Notes: generated by a model from the letters alone, not told the origin. 64,000 bases of DNA from Angiostrongylus vasorum (GCA_018806985.1 JADANN010000468.1:2373572-2437571); one strand, 5' to 3'; counted from the stretch's first letter, positions 10,897 through 24,400 are shown. A program made the numbers and translations.

Positions 10897-13800
10897 ATGA
10901 GCATAGCTACATCTACCGAGCAGCCCAGCAGCAGCAGGCAAATTGATGAGCGAACAAAGTTCGGTATGTCTCAGCTGCTTGAAATATTCTACACTAGACT
11001 TTCATTGTCTAGTGAAAATTCTTGGGTTTTTTAGAATTACTGGTGCTTATCGAGCGTTATTTGGCTGGTAATTCTTGTAAGAAGGCAGCTGCTGTTTTAC
11101 GACATGAAATAGAAGACAGTGGGGTAAAACACGGTTTACACAACGAATTTCACCTAGTAACGTGAAGTGACAACCTGAATTTAGCTAGTACCATGCCGGC
11201 TGGATTATCTCGGATTTGCTCACAGAAGAACGTACAGGGAAACGGTGGGTTAGGTTTTTGTTATATTGAGTTGTAATAGTAGGTAACGCTGATGTCTGTT
11301 TTTAACTGTTTAGAAGAGTAATAAATGCGGTTAACTGGCAAGGAACTGTCTTGGTTTTCTTTCGGTTAGCGCATTCTGAATACTTCTGACTCTTATTTGA
11401 GATTTCTGACCTGGTGCATTCCTCTCCATCACTGTTACAAATGGTCAGCCGTTTATCCATATTGGCTGATGCAGCTGTACCTCCATCAGTTTGCGGTCTC
11501 CCATTGCGTCTAATCAACAACAAACGAAATTGTCTGTTGCGAACTAGACGTCAGTAATTCTTTGTTGTAGGGTCTGTGGACACTTTGCTTCTATTTGTAT
11601 CGTATGCAATACTTTTTAATTTCGGTATAGAATCTGCAACAAAGAAAGACACGACCTCGCGGATGTTGGCTTGTCGACCGGTCCCGAGTTACATAGTTAA
11701 TTCTGTTAGACTAACTACTTGTCGTGAATTTGGAAACCGCGTTAGCAGATTTCGTTTACCAGGGGTTGGATCACTGGAACAGATGGAACGTCACTATCGA
11801 GTTTTAGGTCATCTTTCGATGGTATATTGTGTAACGTTCGATCGGACGGGTAATTACGTCCTAACGGGAGCGGACGACAATCTCATTAAAGTATGGGACG
11901 CCCATCGAGGCCTTTTGCGTTACACATATCGCGGCCATTCTGCAGAAGTTGCTGATGTTACTGTATCTTACTGTAATCAAATGATTGCTTCAGGGAGTGT
12001 GGACAAGTCAATACGGGTCTGGTCGTTAGCTACTGGTGCAACGTTGAAAGTTTTTCATATCCACACAGCTGTTGTTGCACGCGTAAAATTCCTACCCTTT
12101 GTGGACCAATCTCTGAGATATCTTGTTTCGTGTGCTCTAGATTGCAAAGTTATTTTTTATCCGTATGATGAGAATACGAAGCATTTTGAGCTAAGCAAAA
12201 TTGTCCAATTCGATGAACGTGAAGTGGCCGGGACTAAAATAATATCCCTCTGCCATAGTCCAAGCGGACAGTGGGTAGTAGTTGGTGACACTCACCATTA
12301 CTTACGTTTTTTCCGAGTTAAACCTGAAGTTGATGGTGGAATCGTTAAGTTTGCTGATATGTGTGCGCACAATGATCGAGTTGACAGTCTCGAATGGGCA
12401 CATTCTGGATGTCGCTTTGCTTCTGGTAGTCGCGACGGGATTGCTAAAGTGTGGAAATTTTCATGCGGAAAGTGGAGGTCTATTGCTCTCATCGTACCTG
12501 GGTTTGAACCAGCTGATATGCATCCGTCTACTTTGGCTTCCAGTGAGCGCTCCAAAAGCAAATATCGGGTAACAATGCTTTGTTGGTCACTTGATGACAG
12601 TATGATTGTGACGGCTGGGTCGGACTACATCTTACGAGTCTGGAGTAGCTCTGGTGGAATGCTGCGAACACTTCCTGGTCATACAGACGACTCTTTTGTG
12701 CTTAAAGCACATCCAACCTTTAACAACGTTGTTCTCAGTTGCGGTCATGATGGTGTTATGGTGTTCTGGGATATTCAACAAGGTGAAAAATTGAAACGAT
12801 TTACGAATATTGTTGAACATCGTGGTCATTCGGCTTTATTCGATCTTGACATTTCTCGTGATGGTTGTTCCGTAGCTGCTGTGGATTCATTAGGTCATTT
12901 AACTCTCTACAGCGTTGCCTCTAGGCCTACACGTCCTGTTCCTAAGCAACAGTTTTTTAACACAGACTATTCGTCGCTATTAATGGATGAAACTGGATGG
13001 GTTATTGATGAGGCAACAGGTATTGAACCGCATTTACTACCTCCACCTCTTCTCACTGATCAAGATCTGATTCCGTTAGCTGATGAGTGGCAAGATTGTG
13101 TTCCTGGGAGAGATTTTCTTCACAAGAATAATGGATTTCAACCAACCTCATCTCCTTGGTTAACTCGTATGGTTCTTCCTCCTTTGTCACTCAAAGAAAG
13201 AATATTATGGGCTGAGGAAATGTATGGCCTTGCTGAGCTAGAAAGCCACGAATTTGATGTTGAGTCGTCAAAGGAACCAGAACCAGACCCTGAACCAATT
13301 GATGTAATTGTGCCCATGTCAGGTTTCCAGAGGAAATCCAGATATAGAGGGTTTGGACCAAATGCTTCTCAATCAGCTCGACATCAAGGTAGTTCCTTTC
13401 GAAGACGGCGTTTCCCTACTCTACAAGAGGCGATCGCTGCGCAAGTTGCAAGGCGTGCAGCTGCCGAATTGGAAAATTACCAAAGCGATTTGGACGAAAG
13501 CTACAGGAATTCTGAGAGTTCATCGGATGAAGGGAGCTCGGATTCAGATTCAAGTGATTCGGATTTTTCAATTAGATTTAGTAATCGACATCAGGATCGC
13601 GAGCAAGAGGAGGTAGAAGTAACCACTTCATCTGGTCGTCGCGTGCAGAGACCCCAGCGTGCTGATGGTGCCAAACGTGAGGGAACTCGAATGAGAGAGA
13701 CCCGCCGTCGTGTTACAACTACCGGTAATGACGATTTTCCCACTTCTGAAATACGTTCCGCTGAGATGGATGAAGACGAAATAAGCATGCCAGGTCCTTC

Positions 13801-16800
13801 ATCATCTGACTCTACTTCCCATGTGAAGAAACAAGCACGTCAAAAGCCTAAAAAAGAGAGCTTTCTTTCCTCTTTTCCGGATTGGATGCGTATAAGTGAA
13901 CCACGTCGATTTCCATTTATAGCTCAACTTGGAGATCATGTTGTATATTTCCGGCAAGGCCACGAAATGTATTTGGAGCGCGTAGAGGCTATTGGATTAT
14001 ATCCTGTCAGCACTAAGATGCGACCCAGGCCGTCATTAGGTGCGGAAGAATTTTGTATTGTGGATGAGGTCCGTTATGTGCGAAAGCCATACCGACTGAC
14101 TGTAGTACGATTGTCACAGACAGACCGTGATGGTCAACGCACAGGCATTTCTTGGAACGTGAAATTTCATGATCTCGCCAATGTACCAGACTTCATTATC
14201 TTAAAACAACATTACGACACGTCAGTTCAACAGAATGTGCAAGAGGGAGATCGGATTGAAGCAATTCTTGATGGACAGTGGTGGACTGGAACAGTGAATC
14301 GCAAAGAACCTAGCGCTGAGGACTTTCCGAGCTCTCTTTGGTTTTGCCTTCGTATCATATGGGATTCTGGTGAAGAGGACATTATGAGTCCATGGGATTG
14401 CCAACCAAGATCTGGTTCGAGAAAATCAGGTGATGAGGCTACTGAGATGGACCATCGTTCTTTTGCACATTTTCTTCCAGACAGTGATTGGCCCGAATCT
14501 GATTTTCGTGGTGCAGTTGAAGCTAAAGAGTTGTGCTGTGCTCGAATGTCAGACGCGATTGAAAAACTGAGTGTCCGTGACACGGTGGAGCCGTTTGCTT
14601 ATCCTGTCAGTCTTGAGGCTTTCCCGGATTATGCGGCCAATATTGACTATCCAGTAGATTTGGATACGATCGCTAATCGCTTAAGAAGCGGATTCTACAG
14701 GAGACTGAAATCACTGCACCAGGATATTCGCCATATTGCAATAGCAGCAGAGCAATTCAATGAGCCGACAAGCGCGATTGTACGAAATTCTCGAGTTGTT
14801 GTTGAAACACTTATTCGTTTTTCACGGTGAGTTCTTTACAAGGAAATCACTATGCGTCAATTTTGCTTGTATACTTAGTTTTGTGAATGTACAAGGAACT
14901 GGTAAATAAACAGATAATATTTTGTGGCCAGGTGTTTCTTACGATGTTCCTGTACTTCGGTGACGTTGGACTTTTGCGAGTTTTTTAAATTTAGAGATGA
15001 AGTGATTCTGGAAGGAGAATCTATTATCATCAGTCCTATAAAATATTGACTGCTTGATATAAAGGCCTGCGCCAGTTATCTGTACTTTCGTTTCAGCGAT
15101 CCATTACTTGATGATGTAGTCAATTTATACGATACTCTCTTTGACATGCCTTCAGATCAAATTTTGGAGTACTGTAAGAAAGACTTGCCCGCATTTGCAT
15201 TGGATGGTGAGCTACTCAAACAGCTCGCTGAGAGCAATCCAACAGAATCTCCACTGGAACCTGGTTGGAAAACTGACTGTCGTACAATATTGAGGTCGGT
15301 AATGGCGGATCCTTGCGCATCGCATTTTCTGAAGGCGGATGCAGCATCTAACGAGGTATGAAAGTATTCGTGTAATTTAGTCATTTTCTGCTGGTTTTTC
15401 ATTAGGTTTTCAAGTTTCATGGTAAGTTCTACACCGTGTTTCCGTATTATGTGCACCATATCCTTTTCATCATGTTGCTCTTTATTATGTATCATTTCTC
15501 ATCCCATATTTCAAGTAAACAATTTTAATACACAGGATCTTGCTAGTGCATTGCGACAAACTTGCGATCTCACCTCGTTAGAGGAGGCACTCGAACGTGG
15601 CGACATCGATCAGCCTGCAACGTTGTTGCATAACGTGGAAAAGATGGTGCACGCATGTAAAACCAGTATAGATGACAAACGATCACCGGTGCGTCGTTTG
15701 TATGAGATAGTATTTGGCTTTATTCCACGATTTATATACAATAGGTAGGGCGTAAATGCGGCCGTTACTCGTTTTACTTACGCAGAACTGCAGACGGGTT
15801 TAAAGATGGGTTTAAAGAAAGAAGATTTCCTTTGTATGTGGACATATTTATTCTGTGAATGTGTCATGTGTGTATATTTACTCGATCTGCTCAAAAACTA
15901 TAGTAAAGTGACCAGGAATTAGATGGGAGACAGATCGAAGTCTAAGAGATGACCATAAGGTGCTAAGTACTCAAAAGAATGCCAAGCCACCATTGATACT
16001 CGTTCATCCATAGAAATTGTATTCATACTCTGCAGTTTCTCGTTGATTAATGATAATGTAGACACTCCGAGATGTTACAAGTGTCCTTTTTGTCCTTTTT
16101 AATGTTTCCGTGGGCTATCTTATATATGTTTGTATACCGGCATAGTAGATTAAGAAAATATGTTGTTAATGTTTCTAGAAATAGAGAAAGTCGCCTTCAG
16201 GTCATGTTAACACTTAGCTACTGGCATTAGTAAACATAGTAAAAAAAACGAATTTCTGCACTCAATATGCACATAAAACGACTTTAAAGACATGGTGTTT
16301 CCGTATTTTTATTCTAGCTTTGGCATGTCTGCCAAGAAAATCGCATCTTGCACACTGCTTTGATATTACTAATTACTATTATGGTCGCAATCAGTTTCTG
16401 ACAGTTTGATGACATTCAAGATCTATCGAGACAGTCTTGCACTTGGGAGTCTATTTGCTGAACGCATGCGCGGCGTTATAAGCCAATTTGAGCGAATTTG
16501 GAAAAGCCTGATAGACCCGGCGGGACGAATGTTACGACGGAGAAATCGCGAAGACCGCCTGCAGTCAAAATATAACACGAGGAGGCAAGATTTTTTTTTC
16601 TAATGTTATTCCAAATATACCAATTGCACGCTTATGCCTCCACTCAGTGTTTTTTTTATGTATTGCAGTCGTGATAGAACCGTAGCGCCTTTGGATCCAC
16701 AGATTCCCATCGACTTCTCAATCTGGCCGTCCCATCAGCAGTTCTCCAGGTTTCTATCGAGAGCTGGTAAACGGACGTTCTGGATCAGAACTGGTAAACG

Positions 16801-19143
16801 GACGTTCTGGATCAGACCTGGTAACCCGACGAACCGCTAATGGGCCACTTTCTTCTATTGAAGAAAATACTCAATCTCAGCAACGTTCTCGCTGTAAAAG
16901 AGGCACGTTTTATGGAATTAAATGCCGATTTTTTTACATTGTGTATATGCACTCAAGTTTTAATACTTTTAAGTAACTTATTTTTAAGATTTCTGCAAAA
17001 AATGAGGGGTATTGCTCAAGATTTTTTTTACACATCTTTCCTTGTCAGTAACTGTTGAATTCCTCCCAACGGTTTACCGTCCCATCGTGACTTGGTGGTG
17101 GTCCTGGGTGTCGGGCAGTGATGTGCAACGGCGGAATTCATCTTCCCAGCATGGCCTACCGAGATGAGAAGGAATCCGGCAATCCTATGAGGGAAGCCCA
17201 GCTAGGGAGTGAAGCAATACCAGGATCCACCACCGTCCTGGTATCAAACTAGTATGGTGGGAAATCTCCCTCTGATCTGCAAAGGCGGTGCCCACCTGCG
17301 TCGATGCCGAGCTGGGGCAGACTTTGACCAGGGTGACCTCAGGAGTCCAGGGAACTGCAGTGGTTGAACTAACAAAACTACGAAAAAACGGAAATTATGC
17401 AGGAGCCTCCACAGTCAGTGAAGACGGCCCATCCAAGTATCCAAGCAAGTAATTATTGAATTAGTGTACATATGTTTTGAAATGTACATAGACTCTTTTC
17501 AAAGTTCTTGAGAATTAATGCCAATATTTTTTCACACTAGTATGAGAAGGAAGCAGAATCCTTTAGGTGTATTAAAGCCGCGGATCGGACAGGTAGTTCA
17601 GTTTTGAACTACTAATCTAGTAGGAGAAACGCGCTAACATTTATTGTGGCTCTATATTGGATTGTACTCTTACTCGTTATTCTGACGGTGATTAGTGATT
17701 GTCTCATACATTTTCGCTGACTTGTACCCTTTGACAAAGTTCATGCTTCACGTTTCATCCCAGTGTGAAGTCCTTGTTTCTAAGCAGCATTAGTTTTAGG
17801 AAATTGTTCATTATTTCTTTTTACAGTAAACAATGAAAGCGCGCCGTCAACATCAAGTAGAGATGCAGCAGTTTGCACAAGGTCGTCAGTACGGCGCAAG
17901 CAGTTAGCGAGAGAGGTCTATTGTTGTTGTTAAGCTAACACTCACTTTTTCTCTGTTTTGCTATATTTTTTGGGATTCAGTTATCCAACCATTCAAATTC
18001 TTCACCCAGTCGGTTATACCAGTCAAAGTCGTCAACAAATTCATTGGTTCCTCGAAGTGAACAGGAATTCACTGAAGAGTTGGCAGTTGGAACGGATGAG
18101 GAAGCTGACAGTTCCAGTGCCGAGGTAATTGGAATAAACACTTGAAATCGGGCGTAAATCCATTTTCACCAACTCTTGAATCCATTAGTTGAAACAAAAA
18201 CTTGTAATTTACAGATATTTGCTAATAAAGCAGTTGTTTGCCTATGGTGCACAACGAAACTCTGGTTCTGATCCTAAAGAAATCTTTTTTTTCCTGACTG
18301 TTTTCCTTCCTTTACCGGCAGCGTGAAGTATTATGTATAATTCTTTCAAGTTCTTAATTCCTCATTGGTTCTTTTTATCGAAAAACCAGCTTCAAACTCT
18401 AAGTATTTATGGATGATTATAGAAACGATAAACTAGTCGTTTTAAGACGAAACCTTATTTTTTTAAATTATTCTCCTTCATTTTTTAAAGTTTATATCCA
18501 CTTTTTTTCCATAAGCTGTGAAACAATTACGGTAAACTGTTCCTGAACCTTTCCTGTCATAGTTACCGTAATTTGCTAAGCTGTGCGATAAAGTCCTACC
18601 CACCAGACCTGCCGTTGTAACTCAGGAACTCGGCTTAAATTTCGTACTTGTAGTCTTCGCTCTACTTTCGTGTTTTTAAATCACTTGTCTAGTTTTTTAG
18701 GATGATGATATTTCACCATGCGAAGAAATGGAAGAGTCATCCATTAGTTTACGTACCAGACAGAAGAGGAAAGCTCACCAAACAAGTGAAGGCAAGTTGT
18801 GTTTGTGGAACCTTTCCAAATTCTTTTACTCGATGTTTTACACTCATAGGTGGAGTTGATTTTGTTTTTAAGTCATTTTTTCTTTACAGAATCTGAAACA
18901 AGGTCATATTCACCAAATCGCCGTGCAACAAATGGTGGCCAATCAACCCGATCTGGAAATGTCAGCAAACGCAGACGAATTGAAAACGGCGTTGGCGTTG
19001 GTCATGAAGCCTCGCATACGCGTGAGCGTAGTTCTCGTCGTAATTTAGCAGCGATCAGCTACGTAGAAAGTGATGAAGACTCAGCTTTGGATGTAAGCTC
19101 CCGTGGACGCGTCAGGCGACCGCGACGTCCTGTCCAGTTTTAG
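10897..19143 (+). CDS. WD40 and double-bromodomain protein, BRWD/PHIP family
   Basis: Thirteen exons join in phase: 10897-10963, 11035-11123, 11185-11244, 11402-11549, 11631-14826, 15097-15355, 15536-15688, 16421-16584, 16703-16893, 17827-17915, 17981-18124, 18701-18791 and 18890-19143, about 1634 aa. The N-terminus has a helical LisH-like segment (LLVLIERYLAGNSCKKAAAV). WD40 repeats follow (about residues 177-545), then a Ser/acidic and basic linker, the BRWD-specific Tudor-like region (about 885-1045, YFRQGHEMYLE and WWTGTV), bromodomain 1 (about 1083-1187, with QFNEP), a divergent bromodomain 2 split over three exons, and a Ser/Arg-rich tail ending RGRVRRPRRPVQF. Family members are nuclear chromatin readers and DCAF-type adaptors. 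Uncertain points: the donor ending exon 4 (GTCAGT assumed), possible GC donors after exons 8 and 12 (exon 12 may instead end at 18785), and exon 9 start. A family D repeat sits in intron 9. Confidence 0.9.
14831..15096 (+). other. Intron of the BRWD gene
   Basis: Begins GTGAGT and ends TTTCAG; no coding content or repeat seen. The larger introns 15689-16420 and 18125-18700 also hold nothing recognisable. Confidence 0.6.
16764..16826 (+). repeat. 27-bp in-frame tandem repeat in BRWD exon 9
   Basis: The unit beginning CTGGTAAACGGACGTTCTGG starts at 16764 and 16791, with a partial third copy at 16818. In the reading frame that fits the flanking exons it encodes the nonapeptide LVNGRSGSE, so it lengthens a disordered Ser/Gly-rich part of the protein without breaking frame. 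Confidence 0.8.
17060..17450 (+). mobile_element. Family D: non-autonomous RTE derivative, intronic
   Basis: Copy inside the BRWD intron 16894-17826, same strand as the gene. Landmarks: TCCTGGGTGTCGGGCAGTGA, ATCCACCACCGTCCTGGTAT, CTCCCTCTGATCTGCAAAGG and the tail GACGGCCCATCCAAGTATCC followed by AAGCAAGTAA. Confidence 0.85.
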
Positions 19144-19627
19144 CACGTTTGCAACAGTGCACGTGTATTATTGAGTCCAGTGCGTTTTTCTTTTGGTGGC
19201 CTCTTTTGCTTGCAGAGCTTCTTGCCTTTTGGTTCACCTTTATTCATTTGTTAGCCTTTTTGTCGCAGATATTGTGCTAGATGGAGTGCGTGGGGAAATA
19301 TTCTTTCTTTATTTTATTTTATTTTGCATGCCGCGTCGTCACATCTTTTGTGCGGATCCTAGTACTTATTACATTCGCTGATGGAGTGCATCATAAACCA
19401 CAGGGACCCTCTATGATATTCTGCCAGTATTCTTTACACTTACTTATATATAGAAAGGCGTTCTTTGAACGAGTCAGAAGAGGAAACGTGGAAGGCCCAA
19501 ACCATGGGGAAACAGGCCAGAGATAAAATGTTTTCACTGGTGGTGAACAATAGAAAGCCTAAGTGAGATTATGCGTGGGTCCATATGCAGACGCTAAAAA
19601 TCGAAATCATGCGTTGTTACAAATACT
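19144..19627 (+). other. BRWD 3' flank, nothing further identified
   Basis: T-rich sequence follows the BRWD stop codon. Short ORFs here have no coding character and no canonical AATAAA was picked out with confidence. Confidence 0.35.
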
Positions 19628-19955
19628 TACTTAGATTTTTTGGATAGCCTGTCTTCATTGGTTGTACGGACCTCAGCATATTTTCCGTTCGTTTGTCCCT
19701 CGCACAATCCCCGTGCATTGTGGTGGTCTGCCTCGAACACTGTGACGTCCGCTAGACCTAGTCTGAATCCCTAAAATTGTTCCAATCTGCGAATGCAGAT
19801 GGTTGACGTTAGCTCCGATCGTGTCCGCCCATCGTTTGGATGGTCTTCCAGGAGAATACTTGCATTCTTTGAAAGTCCACTCCACTGTTCCTTTCGTCCA
19901 TCTATCATCTGTTCTTATTATGTTACTGACCCACTTGTTGTTGCAAATGGTTAAC
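19628..19955 (-). mobile_element. 3' fragment of the first RTE family
   Basis: The minus strand encodes the RTE C-terminus with IIRTDDRWTKGTVEWTF, SPGRPSKRWADTIG and QIGTILGIQTRSSGRHS. The tail reads GACAGGCTATCC then CTAAGTAAGTA at 19628, the same tail type as the other copies. It is heavily 5' truncated. Confidence 0.85.
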
Positions 19956-20919
19956 ATAGTCGTTAAATTCTCATCGAAGTCTTTAAATGACTAGAAATTG
20001 TGTACAGATTTCTTCAAAGTCATGTATGCAATAGACCAGGTTGGATTACCTATAGAGTATCCGTCTGGTGTATGTTGCAAATGTTATGGAATTTTTTGAG
20101 ACCACATTCTAGTGGAAGTATTGGCAATGCTCTGTGGTATATGTGCTGTTGTAATTCGCAAACACCTTGTGAAAAAGTATTCGTACGAAACGTTTTATGT
20201 TGTTTAGATTGCTGCTGTTAAATGTTCTACTGTGATTTATCTAGATTTTGCTCGTGAAGTAGTGATTGTGGCTTCCTTGAATCTCTCTATATTTGAGCGT
20301 TAAATTTAACCCAATTTATTGTCTTTCTTATAATCCTCTTACGACGAGTCTATGAGTACACTAACACAGTTATAAAATCTTCTGCAATGACCATCTTAAC
20401 TAGTTTTTTTGAAATTGTTGTCATAACATGTGTCTACTTTTCAAGTTTGATATATTTTTTGTTACGTGGAGTTATGAGCATTATGAGCTTACTCAGGTTT
20501 CTGTCTTTTTTGGAAAATGTCTGAAAATTCTGAACTTTAGTCCAAATTTTGCTGCACATGAGGAGGCGTATGTTGATGTAGTTTTGGAGCAGTTGGTCTT
20601 TTTTTCACCACTATCTTCGAGAAATGAAAGTTCAATCGTGTCTTTTTGTATTAGGGATTGATGTGTTCTCTTTAAAATGATATGGAATTCGTTTTATGTT
20701 GCGAATAACTTAGTAGATAGAATTTAGCAGTGGTGAGGTTGGAAATGTGATGACGATTTCTTCGGTTGAATCTCTTACTGTATCACCTAGTAACGTCCTA
20801 AGTAACGTAGACACCAACATTAACGGTCTGGTGTACTCAGGTGTGTGTCGTAGTAATGAATGGATGCTCCATTGTGGAGAAGTAAGGCACTGTTGTGATT
20901 TATAGAAGCTGTTGGCGTT
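19956..20919. other. Intergenic stretch, nothing identified
   Basis: Low-complexity AT-rich DNA. An open frame at 20428-20661 has no similarity I recognise and no splice context, so no gene is called. Confidence 0.35.
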
Positions 20920-21172
20920 GGTCAATTCCGTAGGGATGCGCAACGCACTCGACTTCACTAAGCATCGTTGGAGGTGACTGAATGCATATCTGACCTTTAC
21001 AATGAGTCACGGTGGGCTAGCGATGTATCGGGCCAGTTCTAGTATACTCCCGGAGAAGTCTAGTACCAATTTGCCGACGCGATGGGATGAAAGAATTGCT
21101 GAGTCTGTGGCCGCGGGATCGATCTCGTATATGTTGCAGGGCACCTCCGATCACTGCGCTACACGCGTAAAT
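20920..21172 (-). repeat. Family B tRNA-like SINE copy
   Basis: The reverse complement carries GTGTAGCGCAGTGATCGGAG (A box), CGAGATCGATCCCGCGGCC (B box), CCGATACATCGCTAGCC-type core and the conserved GTCATTGTAAAGGTCAGATA stretch. It lies between BRWD and the first HINFP exon. Confidence 0.8.
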
Positions 21173-21433
21173 GATTTATACACACGTAAAAATTACACTC
21201 TAGCTGCCTAACTTTCTAGGAAAGTGAAGATTGGCTGTGAAAATTCTGTTTTTCTTTCCCATAAAATTTAATGAACAGGGATACAAGTTGGAGTAGAGAG
21301 ATTGCTTAAGATTAGCTGCTGATAGGTGGCTGATGTTTCCAAATTTATGATCAGGAAGTCTGCAGGCCAAAAATGTGTATTCTATGTCCGATTAAATAAT
21401 GTAAGTGCAGGTTTAGATTCTAATCAACATAAT

Positions 21434-24400
21434 ATGACATCATTGGCAGTCGGCGGTTCTTCGAAAAGTGAGCCATTGTTTACAAGCAAGAATGTATCTC
21501 ACTCATGGGTACAGTACGACGATTGTAAAGCAGATAAAGGTATGCTTTCCATTTGTGTTTCCACTATATGTAAATTACCTAGTTTCTCCTTGTTTTGGCC
21601 CAAATGAGATTCGTATACTAAAGTGATTAGCAGTTTGGATAATTTGTAGGTTTTCTATCTCTTGCACGACTCTTCTATCGTTGCTACAGACTCTCGTTCC
21701 TTGATGTAAACAGTTTTATCGCTTAGTTTTAACCCAAATATTTGGGTGGATCGCCTTTCCCAACCACAGCAATATTTTTTCCACTCTTTTATTTCACTTG
21801 TGATCGTCATGACCCTCAAACTGGAACCATATTGTAACTGTTCGCCTTGGGCTTTGTTATACAACTTTGCATTAAATTGCCACGATATTAATACATATCC
21901 ATTTCGTGTTAATTCAGCGGTTTTACTGTCCCACTACAATCTGCCTGGTAGTGAGCAGCTTTCGGGGTTGTAGAGTGTAACAGTTCCCAGGATCGACTTT
22001 CTATTAACCTCGGCATTGGAATAAACCTTGCGCAGGAGACTAGAACACCAGCGCGAAGACTTCTTGAGGCTTTTTGGATAAATGCCAAAAACCCCTACAT
22101 TGAATAGCAGGGATGAATGCCCAGAGGTCATACGCGACCTGACTCCGTATGTTCGCATCAATTTCTGATGTGGGATGGTGCAGTCATCAACCTTATGCGA
22201 CTATAATCAGCTGTTCTAATCTTCCTCATTGGAAGGCACGTAAAAAAGCGGTGAGTTTTTTTCGAGGAGCTGTTGACCATTTAATTACCATAGAGTTTTT
22301 CGTCTTGTTGTAAGTGTCATTGAAGCGTTTGGCCTAGTAAATTGTATGTCAGTATACCCTTCCAGGCTCTGAAGAAGGCGATACTGCCGAAACGTCAGTT
22401 ACTGTTGTATTGTATTGTGTTTTTCTATGGAACTAAATGTATGCTGTTTAACAACCTCGCGATTGCTGAACAAGAAAACGATGCGTTGTAGAGTGTATTC
22501 AACGAACAAGTCGGACTGTTGTTACGAAAGTCCCTTCGGACAGAATGACCATGCGCAACGTCTATGCCGTTCTAGGACTTTTCTTTCTGAAGATGTGTTG
22601 TCATTTAGATTGCGTCTAGCTCGTGGATTCCAAACCGGCCTTGGTATTCCCTACTTTCACTTATACCTTATAGCTATAGCTTCGGTTATCACTTTCACGT
22701 CACGAAGTGAGGTTCTAGTAGTCCAGTCTTCGTTTATTCATGGTCGATAACGTAATGTTGTGTTGCTAATGGTCTTAACGGCACTGGTTTTCTTGACACT
22801 TCCTTTGTAAGCACTTTCCTGTGAAGGTACAATGTGAAGGTAGTGAAGGTTTTAATTGTTGACTGAGCCATTCATTGTTTTCGCTGGAGTCCCGTTAGCG
22901 TAACTAGAGGGCTCTCAGAAAATCTCTTCATGTATTCACTGGATGTTGTAGATCGAAAAGGGAGGTCTTATCACCTTGTAAGTAGTCTGGTGCTACGACA
23001 ATGGCGAATATTGGCATTGGTTGAATTCTGTCTGGGCTTGCAACTAGAAATGTTAAGGCACTTCCAAACTTCGCGATACCCTGATGAACGCTATAGATCG
23101 TAGCTAACGCACTGTTATAACTTACTTCTCGATTATTTTACCAACAAATAAGATAAATTTGTTATATTAATATTGATTTGGGCCACAGTTCGTTTTTAGT
23201 TGGGTTCATATGTATGTGGAATGAGTGTCACTACGTCATGGATACCAAAGACGAGCTGGAGGCACATTTTGACGTCCATCTCAATCACTATGTAAATAAT
23301 GAGCGATCTGGTAACCATATTTCTCTCTATTCTTTTTTTTATTTGCTTTTTTTCTTTTTCTTTAAATAGACGGGATGGATAAAAGCTTAGAAACATGTTG
23401 TTCTTCATGGTTTTATTTCTATTGAAGACAGCAACATTTACTAAAAAACTGTCCATTTAAGTAGTATTTCGAATGTTTTAAGAATCCGACAAATGGTTGT
23501 GTCCTATAGACACATGTCGTCACATAGCTGAAACAGGATTGGATCTCAAACGCCATCTTGCTATGCATCGGTTCCATGCCCAAGCTCAATTCGTCGGTCT
23601 TTTGCTGATTACGAGTAAACCAGCTTTCAGTAATACTACAAGGTAGTGTGTATTTTTCACAGTTTCTTTGCTTTTTGAAAAATACGTCTGTCTTGTTTAA
23701 GATGTGGCTTTCCTTCATCGTTAGATATTGTATATTCAGGCGAGGTCACCTACTGTTTGTGGAATAAATGTCATGTACGTGTTCCACAATTTCCATAAGC
23801 TTCTGGTCTGCGTATTTCTGCCTTAGTTCGTATTTGTCAAATGGATTTTTTTCAGATTAATTTCGCTGATCCTCTTGACCTATTCACACATGTTATGGGA
23901 CATATTGATTTCCTTGGTGGCGACGACAGAGTTCGTGAAGAATTCAGATCTATTCCTCATTATAAGTGTCTATGGGACCAATGTCATCGACAGTTTGAAT
24001 CGAAAGGGGACTTGAGGTTGTGGATTTAATTTGACGCTATTTTATTTATAGAGTTTTGTCCAGAAACTAACCCGACAGCATTCAATTTTTTTGTTCCGTA
24101 AACAAAGTCTGTTGAAACGTTTCCATTACGTTTTAAATTTTATTTACTGCTCCTTTATTACTGGTAACACCGAAAGGGTCAAAACATGGCTGGGAAGAAA
24201 GAAAGCAAAGATCTCGGTTGGTATGGTAGATAGCCCGTGATCCCTCTGTAAGGGTAATCGCGGCTGCGGAGCTCTTCCAAGGTCTCGAGTTTTCTGACAT
24301 CTCAGCATCCTTTTTGTCGTTTTCATTATGTTCTACAAAGTTAGCTTCATTAGTGCCAACAATCGACAAAATAGTGCAATGTCACTGCTGTAGTCACCAT

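Noticed and set aside
11576..11630. N-terminal extension of the large BRWD ORF as coding
   Set aside because: Upstream exons match the PHIP N-terminus and splice to about 11631, so 11576-11630 is intron sequence that happens to be open.
20428..20661. 77-codon plus ORF as a gene
   Set aside because: AT-rich hydrophobic translation, no domain, no splice or start context.
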